DNA from: Micromonospora craterilacus
GTDB taxonomy: Bacteria > Actinomycetota > Actinomycetes > Mycobacteriales > Micromonosporaceae
DNA length: 35,048 nucleotides
Direction of reading: 5' to 3'
Assembly: GCF_003236315.1 (NCBI RefSeq)
Contig: NZ_POTY01000040.1
Coordinates: forward strand, 1 to 35,048
Positions 22,944 through 31,731 of the stretch are shown piece after piece (the first letter of the stretch is position 1; each line of letters starts with the position of its first letter). The notes beneath the pieces are model-generated. The model was not told where the DNA came from, did not search any database, and worked only from the letters and a program-made list of their open reading frames with translations. A program made the position numbers and the translations under genes.

Positions 22944-23453
22944 TTACTTGCCGGCAGCGTCGTGACCGCCACGGCCACCCGGGCCGCCCCAGCCACCCGG
23001 GCCGCCGAACACGCCGGCCTCCACGGCCGCGGTGATCGCGTCGGCCTGCTCCTGGGTGAGCTTGCCGTCCTTGACCGCCTGGGTGAGCCGCTCGGCCAGC
23101 ACCTCCTTGCGGTCCTCGGCGGAGCCCTTCGGTCCGCGGTCCCCGCCGCGGCCCGCACGGTGTTCGCCGTCCGGCCGCCCCTGCGACTTGTGCTGCTCGC
23201 GGAGCTTCTCCAGCGCTGCGGTCACCTTCTCGGTGGGCACGCCGAGCTCCTGGGCCAGCTGCTCGGCGAACGCCTGTCGCTGCTCCGTACGCTCCGGCCG
23301 CTGGCCGTCCTGCTGGTCCTCGGCGCTCGCGCTGGCGCTCGGGGTGCTCTTGTCGTCCGCGAGGGCCACGGTGGGAGCGGCGATCCCCACGCCGAGTACG
23401 CCCGCGGCGGCCAGCCCGGCCAGCAGGTGCTTCTTCGAGATCGTGCGGGACAT
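22944..23453 (-). CDS. Small secreted helical protein with signal peptide
   Basis: A 169-residue precursor. Residues 1-32 form a Sec signal peptide: basic n-region MSRTISKKH, hydrophobic core LLAGLAAAGVLGVGIAA, cleavage after ALA before DDK. The mature part has a Ser/Asp/Gln-rich stretch, a helix block FAEQLAQELGVPTEKVTAAL, a second block EVLAERLTQAVKDGKLTQEQ followed by ADAITAAVE, and a Gly-rich tail (GGPGGWGGPGG). Similar secreted proteins with LGV-x3-KV and DGK(L/I)T motifs are widespread in actinobacteria with no known function. GGAGG lies 5 nt before the ATG at 23453. Confidence 0.8.
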   Translation of the reverse strand: MSRTISKKHLLAGLAAAGVLGVGIAAPTVALADDKSTPSASASAEDQQDGQRPERTEQRQAFAEQLAQELGVPTEKVTAALEKLREQHKSQGRPDGEHRAGRGGDRGPKGSAEDRKEVLAERLTQAVKDGKLTQEQADAITAAVEAGVFGGPGGWGGPGGRGGHDAAGK

Positions 23454-23468
23454 CGGTCCTCCAACTCG

Positions 23469-23492
23469 TCGGTGATGCGTTGACGTCACCGA
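23469..23492. promoter_or_regulatory. Inverted repeat TCGGTGA-N10-TCACCGA upstream of the secreted protein
   Basis: A perfect 7-bp inverted repeat whose near edge is 15 nt before the start codon. It could be an operator or a 5' UTR hairpin next to the GGAGG ribosome site. Confidence 0.35.
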
Positions 23493-23587
23493 CAGTGACG
23501 ATCGAGGCTGGGGGTGGCCCGTGGCGAACCTGTCAACGGGCTGGCAATCCGGCCCGGCGAACCGGACGAACCGGCGGCTTCGGCGCT

Positions 23588-24529
23588 TCAGCGGACGGCG
23601 GCGGCGACGGTCAGCGTGCCGGCGTCGGCGTCGAGGGTGGCCAGCGTGCCGACCGGGACGCTGAGCTGACCGGGGCCGTGGCCGATCGGCAGGCCGCCCA
23701 GCACCGGCACGCCCAGGTCGCCGAGGCGTTCGGTGAGGACGTCGGCGACGCCGACCTCCCAGCCGTCCGCGCAGTCGGTGAACTGGCCCACCGCCACCCC
23801 GGCCAGCCCGTCCAGCACGCCGGCCCGGCGCAACTGGGTCAGCATCCGGTCGACCTTGTACGGCGGCTCCTGCACGTCCTCCAGCAGCAGCACCGCCCCG
23901 GTCAGGTCGGGCATGTCCGGGGTGCCCAGCGAGGCCGCCACCAGGCAGAGGTTGCCGCCGAGCAGCCGGCCGACGGTCCGCCCCGGCACCCGTACGCCGA
24001 AGGTCTCCTCACCCTCGACGGCGCGTACGGCGACCGGCTCGGTGGTGGTCAGCGCCGCGTGCAGGGACTCCGCCGAGGCCAGTGGGGTGCGCTCGTCCCG
24101 CCAGGCCGCCCCCGGCCCGTGCACCCCGGCCAGCCGGGCGCCCCGCCACAGCGCCAGTTGCAGGGCGGTGATGTCGGAGAAGCCGGCCACCACCTTCGGG
24201 TCGCGGCGTACCGCGGCCAGGTCGATCGCGTCCACCACCCGCTGCGCGCCGTAGCCGCCGCGGGTGCAGATCACCCCGCGTACCCGCGGGTCGGCGAAGG
24301 CGGTGTTCAGGTCGGCCGCGCGGAGCGCGTCGGCACCGGCCAGGTAGCCCTGCCGGGCGTACACGTTCGGCGCGAGCACCGGCCGCAGGCCCCAGCCGGT
24401 GAGCAGCTCGATCCCACGGGCCACCCGCTCCGGGCGGGTCGGCCCCGACGGCGAGACCAGCATCACGGTGTCGCCGGGGCGCAGCGCCGGCGGCCGTACG
24501 ACGTCGTCGGGCGCGGTGTGATCGGACAC
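23588..24529 (-). CDS. LD-carboxypeptidase (peptidase family S66)
   Basis: A 313-residue protein of the muramoyltetrapeptide carboxypeptidase family, which trims the terminal D-Ala of peptidoglycan tetrapeptides in the cytosol. Landmarks are DTVMLVSPSGP, VRGVICTRGGYGAQRVVDAI, the nucleophile elbow VVAGFSDITALQ (Ser), LLLEDVQEPPYKVDRML (acid) and LPIGHGPGQLSVPVG (His). The related MccF-type immunity proteins share the fold, so a self-resistance role cannot be excluded. The GTG at 24529 has TAGGCT 8 nt before it on the same strand. Longer frames reaching 24835 would run over the divergent amidotransferase gene. Confidence 0.92.
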   Translation of the reverse strand: MSDHTAPDDVVRPPALRPGDTVMLVSPSGPTRPERVARGIELLTGWGLRPVLAPNVYARQGYLAGADALRAADLNTAFADPRVRGVICTRGGYGAQRVVDAIDLAAVRRDPKVVAGFSDITALQLALWRGARLAGVHGPGAAWRDERTPLASAESLHAALTTTEPVAVRAVEGEETFGVRVPGRTVGRLLGGNLCLVAASLGTPDMPDLTGAVLLLEDVQEPPYKVDRMLTQLRRAGVLDGLAGVAVGQFTDCADGWEVGVADVLTERLGDLGVPVLGGLPIGHGPGQLSVPVGTLATLDADAGTLTVAAAVR

Positions 24530-24537
24530 AGCGGCAG

Positions 24538-24543
24538 AGCCTA
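24538..24543 (-). promoter_or_regulatory. -10 element TAGGCT, leaderless LD-carboxypeptidase gene
   Basis: On the minus strand TAGGCT is followed by 8 nt (CTGCCGCT) and the GTG at 24529. It faces the divergent amidotransferase promoter within a 128-bp interval. Confidence 0.55.
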
Positions 24544-24644
24544 GTGCGGTGTCCGACGCGCCGGTCGTCGTCCTGGCCCGGTGCGGCAGAACGTGTCTGG
24601 ACACCACACCGGTCCCGCGCGGCGGCCCGGTCGGCGAGACCGGA

Positions 24645-24650
24645 TAGCCT
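24645..24650 (+). promoter_or_regulatory. -10 element TAGCCT, leaderless amidotransferase-glnE operon
   Basis: TAGCCT is followed by 7 nt (CGACGGC) and the GTG at 24658, with no ribosome-binding site. Confidence 0.55.
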
Positions 24651-24657
24651 CGACGGC

Positions 24658-25425
24658 GTGGCAACCGCGTTGGTGATCGAGAATGACCCGACCGACGACC
24701 TGCGCCGGCTGGGGGAGTGGCTGACCGAGGCCGGCCTCGACCTGTCGGTGACCCGCCCGCACGCGGGTGACGCGCTTCCCGCCGATCTCGACGGGTACGC
24801 CGCGCTGGTGGTGCTCGGCGGCGACCAGCAGGCATATCCGTACGCCGACGGGGCGCCGGGCGCGTCCTGGTTCCCGGCCGTGGAGGGGCTGCTGCGCAAG
24901 GCCGTCCGGCACCGGGTACCGACCCTGGGGGTCTGTCTCGGTGCCCAGTTGCTCGCCACCGCCCACGCCGGCACGGTCGAGCGGAGCCCGTCCGGGCCGG
25001 AGGTCGGCCCCGCCGTGGTCGGCCGGCGGGACGCGGCCGAGTTCGACCCGCTCTTCCGGTACGTGCCGCTGATCCCCGACGTGCTCCAGTGGCACGCCGA
25101 CGAGATCACCGAGCTGCCCGCCAGCGCCACCCTGCTGGCCGCCTCCACCCGCTACCCGCACCAGGCGTTCCGCCTCGGCGACCGGGCCTGGGGCCTGCAG
25201 TTCCACATCGAGTGCGACACCGCGATGATCGCGCAGTGGGCCACCGACTCGACGTTGCTGGCCGAGCTGGGCTACGACCCGCAGCTGGTGATCACCGCCT
25301 GTAACGCGGTGATGGCCGACGTCGAGGAGGTCTGGCAGCCGTTCGCGGCCCGGTTCGCCGCGCTGGCCCTCGGCGAGCTGGACGACAGCGGCCCGCGCCC
25401 CAGCCTGCCGCTGCTCGGGCACTGA
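24658..25425 (+). CDS. Class I glutamine amidotransferase domain protein
   Basis: A 255-residue stand-alone class I glutamine amidotransferase. The nucleophile elbow GVCLGAQLLATAHAG (Cys at about 94) and the FHIE catalytic His/Glu near residue 183 (GLQFHIECDTAM) are intact. The closest general type is the GMP-synthase-like GATase, here without a synthetase domain. It hydrolyses glutamine or a gamma-glutamyl amide; the acceptor is unknown. It starts at a leaderless GTG. Its TGA overlaps the glnE ATG (TGATG), so it is expressed with glnE, suggesting a role tied to glutamine level or to gamma-glutamyl compounds made by GlnA2. Confidence 0.88.
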   Translation: MATALVIENDPTDDLRRLGEWLTEAGLDLSVTRPHAGDALPADLDGYAALVVLGGDQQAYPYADGAPGASWFPAVEGLLRKAVRHRVPTLGVCLGAQLLATAHAGTVERSPSGPEVGPAVVGRRDAAEFDPLFRYVPLIPDVLQWHADEITELPASATLLAASTRYPHQAFRLGDRAWGLQFHIECDTAMIAQWATDSTLLAELGYDPQLVITACNAVMADVEEVWQPFAARFAALALGELDDSGPRPSLPLLGH

Positions 25426-28400
25426 TGGGCCGGCCGACCAGCGCCGCGGGCCGGCTCGCCCGGTACGGCTTCGGGATCGGCGACGACGACGGTGGCGCCC
25501 GCGCCGCCGACCTGCTCGGCCCGGCCGGGCTCGACCTGTGGCGCCCGCAGACCCAGGAACCCGCCGACGAGCCGGCCCAGGAACTGCTCACCGCGCTGTC
25601 CCGGGCCGCCGACCCGGATCTGGCGCTGCGCCAGCTGCACCGGCTGGTCGAGGCCGAACGCCGCGCGGTGTTCGGTGTGCACGGCGGCCCGAACGGCGGC
25701 ATCGGCGCCGACTCGGCGCTGCTCGCCGCGCTGCACGAGGACCCGGGCCTGCGCCGGCGGCTGATCGCCGTGCTGGGCGCCTCCTCGGCGCTGGGCGACC
25801 ATCTCGTCGCCAACCCGGGCCAGTGGCCGGTGCTGCGGACCGCCCCGGACGGTCTCGCCCCAACCGCCGACGGCCAGCTCGACCTGCCCGGCGACGGTAA
25901 CCCGGTGGCGGTGCTGCGCCAGGCGTACCGGCTGGCCCTGCTGCGCCTCGCGGCGGCCGACCTGACCGGCGGGCGCGGCCTGGAGCAGACCATGGCCGCG
26001 CTCTCCGCGCTGGCCGACGCCACCCTGTCGGCGGCGTACGCGATCGCCGTCGCCGAGCTGCCCGAGGGCACCCGGGAGCCCCGGCTGGCCGTGGTGGCGA
26101 TGGGCAAGTGCGGCGGCGGCGAGTTGAACTACGTCTCCGACGTCGACGTGATCTTCGTGGCCGCCGAGGACGACGACCTCGCCGCGGCCACCACGGTGGC
26201 CACCCGGCTGATCCACATCTGCGGGCTGGTCGCCTGGCCGGTCGACGCCGCGCTGCGCCCCGAGGGCAACCGGGGGCCGCTGGTGCGGACCCTGGCGAGC
26301 CACCTGGCGTACTACCGGCGCTGGGCGCGCACCTGGGAGTTCCAGGCGCTGCTCAAGGCCCGCCCGGCCGCCGGTGACCTGGCGCTCGGGCAGGAGTGGA
26401 TCGACGAGCTGGCACCGCTGCTCTGGCAGGCGGCCGAGCGCCCCGAGGCGGTCGAGGACGTCCGTGCCATGCGGCGGAAGATTATCGACAACATCCCGCC
26501 GAAGGAGCTGGAACGCGAGATCAAGCGCGGTCCCGGCGGGCTGCGCGACATCGAGTTCGCGGTGCAGCTGCTGCAACTGGTGCACGGCCGGGGCGACGAG
26601 TCGTTGCGGACGCCCGGCACCATCCCCGCCCTGCGGGCGCTGGTCACCGGCGGCTACGTCGGCCGGGCCGACGGTGAGGCACTGCTGCGCGGCTACCGCT
26701 TCCTGCGCGGCGTCGAGCACCGCCTGCAACTCCAGGGCCTACGCCGGACCCACACCGTACCGACCGAGCCGGGCGCGCTGCGCTGGCTGGCCGCGGCGCT
26801 CGGCTACACCGCCACCCCGGGACGCAGCGCCGTCGAGGAGTTCCGCGCCGAGTGGGTCACCCACGCCGCCGAGGTACGCCGACTGCACGCCAAACTGCTC
26901 TACCGGCCGCTGCTGGAGTCGGTGGCGCGGGTGCCGGCCGACGGCCTGCGGCTGACCCCGGAGGCGGCGCGCAACCGCCTGGAGATCCTCGGCTTCGCCG
27001 ACCCGGCCGGGGCGCTGCGTCACCTCCAGGCCCTCACCGGCGGGGTGAGCCGCACTGCGGCGATCCAGCGCACCCTGCTGCCGGTCCTGCTCAGCGAGTT
27101 CGCCGACGCCCCCGAGCCGGATCGCGGCCTGCTCAACTACCGCCAGGTCTCCGACTCCCTCGGCAGCACCCCCTGGTACCTGCGGCTGCTGCGCGACTCC
27201 GGGCCGGTGGCCCGCCGGCTGGCCCGGGTGCTGTCCTCCTCCCGGTACGTCGCCGACCTGCTGGCCCGCGAGCCGGAGGCGCTGCGCCTGCTGGCCGAGG
27301 AGAGCGAGCTGAGCCCCCGGCCGCGCGAGGTGCTCTACGACGGTTTCGCCGCCGCCGCGGCCCGGCACACCGACCCGGTCGAAGCCACCCGGGCGGTACG
27401 CGCGCTGCGCCGCCGGGAACTGCTCCGCCTCGCCTGCGCCGACGTGCTCAGCCGCGCCGGATCGCTCGCCCCGTCGCGTCCGGACGGCGGTCGCCCGGCA
27501 TCCGGCCTGGCCGACATTACCGCGGTCGGCACCGCCCTGTCCGACGTCACCGACGCCACCCTCGCCGCCGCGCTGCGGACCGCCCGGGCCGCCCAGCCGG
27601 CCCTGCCGGGGCTGCGCTTCGCGGTGATCGGGATGGGCCGGCTCGGCGGGTACGAGTCCAACTACCTCTCCGACGCCGACGTGCTCTTCGTCTACGACCC
27701 GCCGGCGGGCGTCAGCGAGAGCGCGGCCAGCGCCGCCGCCCACGCCATCGCCGAGGAACTGCGCCGGCTGCTCGGCATGCCCGCGCCCGACCCGCCGCTC
27801 GGCGTCGACGCCGACCTGCGCCCGGAGGGCCGGCAGGGGCCACTGGTCCGCAGCCTCGCCGCCTACCAGCAGTACTACGCGCGCTGGTCGAAGGTGTGGG
27901 AGGCGCAGGCGCTGCTGCGGGCCCGGTGCGTCTGCGGCGACGCCGACCTGGGCACCCGGTTCGAGCAGATGGTCGACCCGGTCCGCTACCCGGCCGAAGG
28001 GCTGACCCGGGAACAGGTCATCGAGATCCGCCGGATCAAGGCGCGGGTGGAGACCGAGCGGCTGCCCCGGGGCGCCGACCCGGCCACCCACACCAAGCTG
28101 GGGCGAGGCGGCCTGGCCGACGTCGAGTGGGCGGTGCAGCTGCTCCAGCTGCGGCACGCCGGGGTGGTGCCGGCGCTGCGCGGCACCCGTACCGTCGACG
28201 CGCTCGCCGCCGCCCGGGACGCCGGCCTGGTCGACCCGGCGGACGCCGAGGCGATGGCGGCCGGCTGGACGCTCGCCGCGCAGGTCCGCAACGCGCTGAT
28301 GCTGGTCCGTGGCCGGGCCGGCGACCAACTACCCCGGCACGGCGTCGAACTGGCCGGGGTGGTCCGGCTGCTCGGCCGGGACGACCCGGGCGAGTTCCTC

Positions 28401-28463
28401 GACGAGTACCTACGCACCGGCCGCCGCTCCCGCGCCGCCACCGAACGCCTGCTGGAGATGTAA
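25425..28463 (+). CDS. glnE: Bifunctional glutamine synthetase adenylyltransferase / adenylyl-removing enzyme
   Basis: A 1012-residue protein with two homologous nucleotidyltransferase domains. The N-terminal domain has GKCGGGELNYVSDVDVIFVA at about residue 230 (deadenylylation half in characterised GlnE) and GPLVRTLASHLAYYRRWART. The C-terminal domain has GRLGGYESNYLSDADVLFVY at about residue 740 and GPLVRSLAAYQQYYARWSKV. Each GxxD-x-D motif supplies the metal ligands, and linker helices lie between them. GlnE attaches AMP to a conserved Tyr of type I glutamine synthetase, turning it down in nitrogen excess; the matching substrate is glnA at 33340-34764. It is coupled to the amidotransferase by a 1-base overlap. 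Its TAA is the first triplet of repeat copy C. Confidence 0.97.
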   Translation: MGRPTSAAGRLARYGFGIGDDDGGARAADLLGPAGLDLWRPQTQEPADEPAQELLTALSRAADPDLALRQLHRLVEAERRAVFGVHGGPNGGIGADSALLAALHEDPGLRRRLIAVLGASSALGDHLVANPGQWPVLRTAPDGLAPTADGQLDLPGDGNPVAVLRQAYRLALLRLAAADLTGGRGLEQTMAALSALADATLSAAYAIAVAELPEGTREPRLAVVAMGKCGGGELNYVSDVDVIFVAAEDDDLAAATTVATRLIHICGLVAWPVDAALRPEGNRGPLVRTLASHLAYYRRWARTWEFQALLKARPAAGDLALGQEWIDELAPLLWQAAERPEAVEDVRAMRRKIIDNIPPKELEREIKRGPGGLRDIEFAVQLLQLVHGRGDESLRTPGTIPALRALVTGGYVGRADGEALLRGYRFLRGVEHRLQLQGLRRTHTVPTEPGALRWLAAALGYTATPGRSAVEEFRAEWVTHAAEVRRLHAKLLYRPLLESVARVPADGLRLTPEAARNRLEILGFADPAGALRHLQALTGGVSRTAAIQRTLLPVLLSEFADAPEPDRGLLNYRQVSDSLGSTPWYLRLLRDSGPVARRLARVLSSSRYVADLLAREPEALRLLAEESELSPRPREVLYDGFAAAAARHTDPVEATRAVRALRRRELLRLACADVLSRAGSLAPSRPDGGRPASGLADITAVGTALSDVTDATLAAALRTARAAQPALPGLRFAVIGMGRLGGYESNYLSDADVLFVYDPPAGVSESAASAAAHAIAEELRRLLGMPAPDPPLGVDADLRPEGRQGPLVRSLAAYQQYYARWSKVWEAQALLRARCVCGDADLGTRFEQMVDPVRYPAEGLTREQVIEIRRIKARVETERLPRGADPATHTKLGRGGLADVEWAVQLLQLRHAGVVPALRGTRTVDALAAARDAGLVDPADAEAMAAGWTLAAQVRNALMLVRGRAGDQLPRHGVELAGVVRLLGRDDPGEFLDEYLRTGRRSRAATERLLEM

Positions 28464-28514
28464 GGAAGGGCACCTTATTAACGCCTGCGGTAGAGCAAGG
28501 GCCCCCCTTAACAC
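28461..28514. repeat. Stop-codon-abutting GGGGCCCC repeat element, copy C
   Basis: It begins TAAGGAAGGGCACCTTATTA, identical to copy B over the first 28 bases counting from TG before the stop. It ends with AAGGGCCCCCCTTAACAC. It lies between the convergent glnE and membrane-protein genes and shares its first bases with the glnE stop codon. Confidence 0.75.
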
Positions 28515-28541
28515 CGCGGGCGGTAGATGCCGGCGGCCGGA

Positions 28542-30272
28542 TCAGCCGCCGACGGTGTACGTGCCGGCGCGCGGCACCGCCACCGCCGTCCAGTCGCCGT
28601 CAGCGGAGACCGTCGCGCCGCCGGTGGCGGCCAGCCAGCGGCTGTGCCGGACGCGTACCGACACCGTGCCGGCTTCGGTGGCGCGGAAGGTGACCGAGGC
28701 GCCGTCGGCGTGGACCAGCTCGCCGGGCGCGCCGACCAGCGGCGTCGGGTCGGCCACCGCGTACAGCCGCCACCGCTGGTCGGACCAGACCTCCGTCAGG
28801 TACGGCAGGCCGGCCGTGACCAGTTCGGCCTCGGCCCGCCCGACCCAGGACAGCGGCGCGTCGGGCACCGCGACGTACTGCACCGCGTTCTCGTCGAGCC
28901 AGGCCCGGTAGCTCTCCACGGTCAGCGGCACGCCGGTGCCGGCCGCGCCGGGCACGGTGGTGAAGAACAGCGGATTGCGGTCGATGTCCGCCTGCCGCAG
29001 CCAGCCCCGGGCAAGAGGTACGTCGCCGAGCCGGGCGGCCTCCCAGTAGTTGCGGGTGGGTGGCACCTCCAGCCGCCCGGTGCGGCCGCGTCGGTCCAAC
29101 TCGGCGCGCAGCGGAGCGAAGTAGCCGGGATCGCTCGTCGGCTCGCCGATGCTGCGCAGGTCGGCGGGGACCACCGGCGGCTGCCACCAGCACACCGCCG
29201 CCAGCAGCACGACCAGCGCAGCCACCCCCGCCGTCCGCCGAGCCGGCACCTCGCCGTCGGGCGGCACAGTCGTGCCAGGTCGCCGTAACCGACTCGGGAG
29301 GCGGGTCAGCCAGGCAGGCGGGCGGGCCGCCGCGGCCAGGACGGGAAGCGCGAACACAGTCGCCAGCCGGGTGGCGTTCAGCCCGACCGGGGTGTGCACC
29401 AGCGCCGCCGCGACCACCCCGCCCGCTGCCAGCAGCGCACCTAACCGCACCGGCCGGTATCCGACCAGCGCCGCCACCAGCAGCGCGGTCACCGCCGCCC
29501 GGACCGTGTCGGTGCGGCTGATGTTCATCCAGCCACCGTCGCCGAACAGCAGCGCCGTCACGCCCAGCGGCAGGGCGGCCGCCACCGCGAGGAGCAGCCC
29601 GTCGGCGTACCGGCGGGACAGCAAAAGCGCGACCCCGGCGAGGCCGACGAAGAGTCCGGCCACCGGACTGGTCGCCGAGGCCAACAGCGCCCCCGCTCCG
29701 GCCAGCCCGAGCCGCCACCAACCGCCGCTACTGGCCAGGGCGTGCCGTGGCCCTGCGTTGTTCCCGGCCGGGCCGGGCCGTGGTGAATCGCCGTTTCCGG
29801 GCCGCCGGGGTCGCGGTCGAGCGCCGCCCCCGGTCGGGCGGGCGGCGGGGTGCCAGGTGAGGGCGAGCAGGGCGGCGAGGCCGAAAGCCACCCCGAGGCC
29901 GTACGTGACCCGGCCGGAGACCAGGTTGCCGGCGATGGTGACCACCCCGACCAGGCTGCCGAGCAGCGGCCGGGGCACCCGGGTGCGTACCAGCAGCGCG
30001 GCGAACGCGGTTGCCGCCGCGACCAGCGCCACCACGCCGGTGAGGCGTACCCCGAGCAGGGCCATCACCGGCTGCGCGACCAGGCTGTAGCCGAACTGCT
30101 GGACGCCGCCGTACCAGCGCAGGTCGACCGGGGTCAGGCCGTGCGCGACGAAGAAGTCGGCCCGGGCCACCTGCGCCGCCAGGTCCGAACCCATCGGCGG
30201 GAGAGTGAGGTACGCCACCCCGAGCGCGACGGCGGACGCGGTGGCCAGCACCACTACCCGACTGCCCCGCAT
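28542..30272 (-). CDS. Multi-spanning membrane protein with C-terminal extracytoplasmic domain, GT-C-like
   Basis: A 576-residue protein. About ten hydrophobic helices cover residues 1-370, interrupted by a Pro/Arg/Gly-rich cytoplasmic-type loop (RPTGGGARPRPRRPGNGD). A soluble domain of about 200 residues follows (PTRNYWEAARLGDVPLARGW, NAVQYVAVPD, TEAGTVSVRVRHSRWL) and ends in a beta-sandwich-like tail. The first loop after helix 1, with DLAAQVARADFFVAHGLTPV, resembles GT-C polyprenyl-sugar glycosyltransferases, but I see no decisive catalytic motif. The ATG at 30272 follows GGAGG. It is divergent from mptB with only 35 bp between start codons, suggesting a shared role in cell-envelope glycan assembly. 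Confidence 0.65.
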   Translation of the reverse strand: MRGSRVVVLATASAVALGVAYLTLPPMGSDLAAQVARADFFVAHGLTPVDLRWYGGVQQFGYSLVAQPVMALLGVRLTGVVALVAAATAFAALLVRTRVPRPLLGSLVGVVTIAGNLVSGRVTYGLGVAFGLAALLALTWHPAARPTGGGARPRPRRPGNGDSPRPGPAGNNAGPRHALASSGGWWRLGLAGAGALLASATSPVAGLFVGLAGVALLLSRRYADGLLLAVAAALPLGVTALLFGDGGWMNISRTDTVRAAVTALLVAALVGYRPVRLGALLAAGGVVAAALVHTPVGLNATRLATVFALPVLAAAARPPAWLTRLPSRLRRPGTTVPPDGEVPARRTAGVAALVVLLAAVCWWQPPVVPADLRSIGEPTSDPGYFAPLRAELDRRGRTGRLEVPPTRNYWEAARLGDVPLARGWLRQADIDRNPLFFTTVPGAAGTGVPLTVESYRAWLDENAVQYVAVPDAPLSWVGRAEAELVTAGLPYLTEVWSDQRWRLYAVADPTPLVGAPGELVHADGASVTFRATEAGTVSVRVRHSRWLAATGGATVSADGDWTAVAVPRAGTYTVGG

Positions 30273-30282
30273 GCCCACCTCC

Positions 30283-30300
30283 GTACCGCGACCACGGTAC
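30283..30300. promoter_or_regulatory. Palindrome GTACCG-CGACCA-CGGTAC in the 35-bp divergent start region
   Basis: A 6-bp inverted repeat with a 6-base centre lies between the two divergent start codons (30272 and 30308). The minus-strand read contains TACCGT. Any regulator bound here would affect both genes. Confidence 0.3.
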
Positions 30301-30307
30301 TGGCAGC

Positions 30308-31717
30308 ATGTCCGGCGTGCCCCATCACCTCGTGCGCTGGACCGGACTGGCCGGATCGATCATGCTTGCCGTGGCCGCGTTCCTCGGTGGAGCCCTGCCC
30401 AACGGGGATCTGCGACCCACCCCGCTGAAGATCTGGCAGGGCCCGTACGGACCGCTGATCATCGGGCTGTGGCTGTTCGGCACCGTCGCCATGGCGGCCG
30501 CCTGGTGGGTGCTGCGGGACCGGGTGCCGTCGGCCCGGTGGGCCCTGGTCACCGCCGGGCTGTGGCTGGTGCCGTTCCTGTTCACGCCGCCGCTGGGCAG
30601 CCGGGACGCCTACGCGTATGCCTGCCAGGGAGCCAGCTACTCGGCCGGCATCAACCCGTACGAGTTCGGCGTCTCCACCCTGCCGTGCCCCTGGCTGGAC
30701 ACCATGTCGTACATCTGGCGGGACACCCCGGCACCGTACGGACCGCTGTTCGTGGTGCTGTCCGGTGCGGTGGTCGCCGCGACCGGCTCGCTGTTCGCCA
30801 GCATCGCGCTGTTCCGGGTGATCGCGGTGGCCGGTGTGCTGCTGACGGCGGCCTGCCTGCCGGTGCTGGCCCGCCGCTGCGGCGTGCCGGTCGGCCGGGC
30901 GCTCTGGCTGGCCCTGGCCGGCCCGCTGGTCGGCGTGCACCTGGTCTCCGGGGTGCACAACGACGCACTGATGGTCGGGCTGATGGTGGCCGGGCTGGCC
31001 GTGGTGGTCAGCCGGCCGGGTCGCCCCTGGCCGCTGCTGGCCGGTGGTCTGCTGCTCGGCATGGCCGCCGGGATCAAGGTGACCGCGCTGGTGGTGGTGC
31101 CGTTCGCGGCGCTCGCCGCGATCGTCGGCGGGTTCTCCCTGCGGGCGCTGCTGCGCGACGGTACGCCGGTGGTCGGTGGGGCGGTGGCCACGTTGCTCGG
31201 CGTGACGTTCGCCGCCGGGCTGGACTTCGGCTGGATCACCGGGCTGTCCCACGGCAACGAAGTGATCGCCTGGACCTCGCCGCCGACCGCCGTCGGGCAG
31301 ACCGTCGGCTACCTGGTGCTGCCGTTCGGCCTGCACGTCGACGCACTGCCGGTGACCCGGGGGATCGGCATGGTGGTGCTGGCGGCGCTGCTGGTCTGGC
31401 TGTGGTTCCGGGCACGCACCCGTGATCCGCTCTGGCACGCCGCGCTGGCGCTGACCGCGACGGTGGCGCTGGCCCCGCTGTTCCACCCCTGGTACTGGTT
31501 CTGGCCGCTGGTCCTGCTCGCCGCCACCGCGCAGCACACCTGGTGGTTCAGCGCGGTGACGGTGTTCTCCGCGTTCCACGTATTGGCCGACGGCACCGGG
31601 CTGCCCCGGTACACCAAGACGGTCGGTGCGCCGCTGATGACGCTGTTGGTGATCGGGGTGGCCGTGTACTTGGTACGGTCGGCTCGGGCGGCCCGCCGCC
31701 CGGTTCCCGCCGACTGA
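30308..31717 (+). CDS. mptB: Polyprenol-phosphomannose-dependent alpha-(1->6)-mannosyltransferase, MptB-like (first copy)
   Basis: A 469-residue GT-C glycosyltransferase with about twelve membrane helices. The typical MptB blocks are present: PPLGSRDAYAYACQGASYSA (first extracytoplasmic loop with the acidic residue), NPYEFGVSTLPCPW, WRDTPAPYGPLFV, LVGVHLVSGVHNDALMVGLM, WTSPPTAVGQTVGYL and PLFHPWYWFWPL. In actinobacteria these enzymes build the proximal alpha-1,6-mannan core of lipomannan at the membrane from polyprenyl-phosphate mannose. No strong ribosome site is visible. The second copy starts 14 bases after its stop. Confidence 0.9.
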   Translation: MSGVPHHLVRWTGLAGSIMLAVAAFLGGALPNGDLRPTPLKIWQGPYGPLIIGLWLFGTVAMAAAWWVLRDRVPSARWALVTAGLWLVPFLFTPPLGSRDAYAYACQGASYSAGINPYEFGVSTLPCPWLDTMSYIWRDTPAPYGPLFVVLSGAVVAATGSLFASIALFRVIAVAGVLLTAACLPVLARRCGVPVGRALWLALAGPLVGVHLVSGVHNDALMVGLMVAGLAVVVSRPGRPWPLLAGGLLLGMAAGIKVTALVVVPFAALAAIVGGFSLRALLRDGTPVVGGAVATLLGVTFAAGLDFGWITGLSHGNEVIAWTSPPTAVGQTVGYLVLPFGLHVDALPVTRGIGMVVLAALLVWLWFRARTRDPLWHAALALTATVALAPLFHPWYWFWPLVLLAATAQHTWWFSAVTVFSAFHVLADGTGLPRYTKTVGAPLMTLLVIGVAVYLVRSARAARRPVPAD

Positions 31718-31731
31718 GGAGAGGTACGCCG

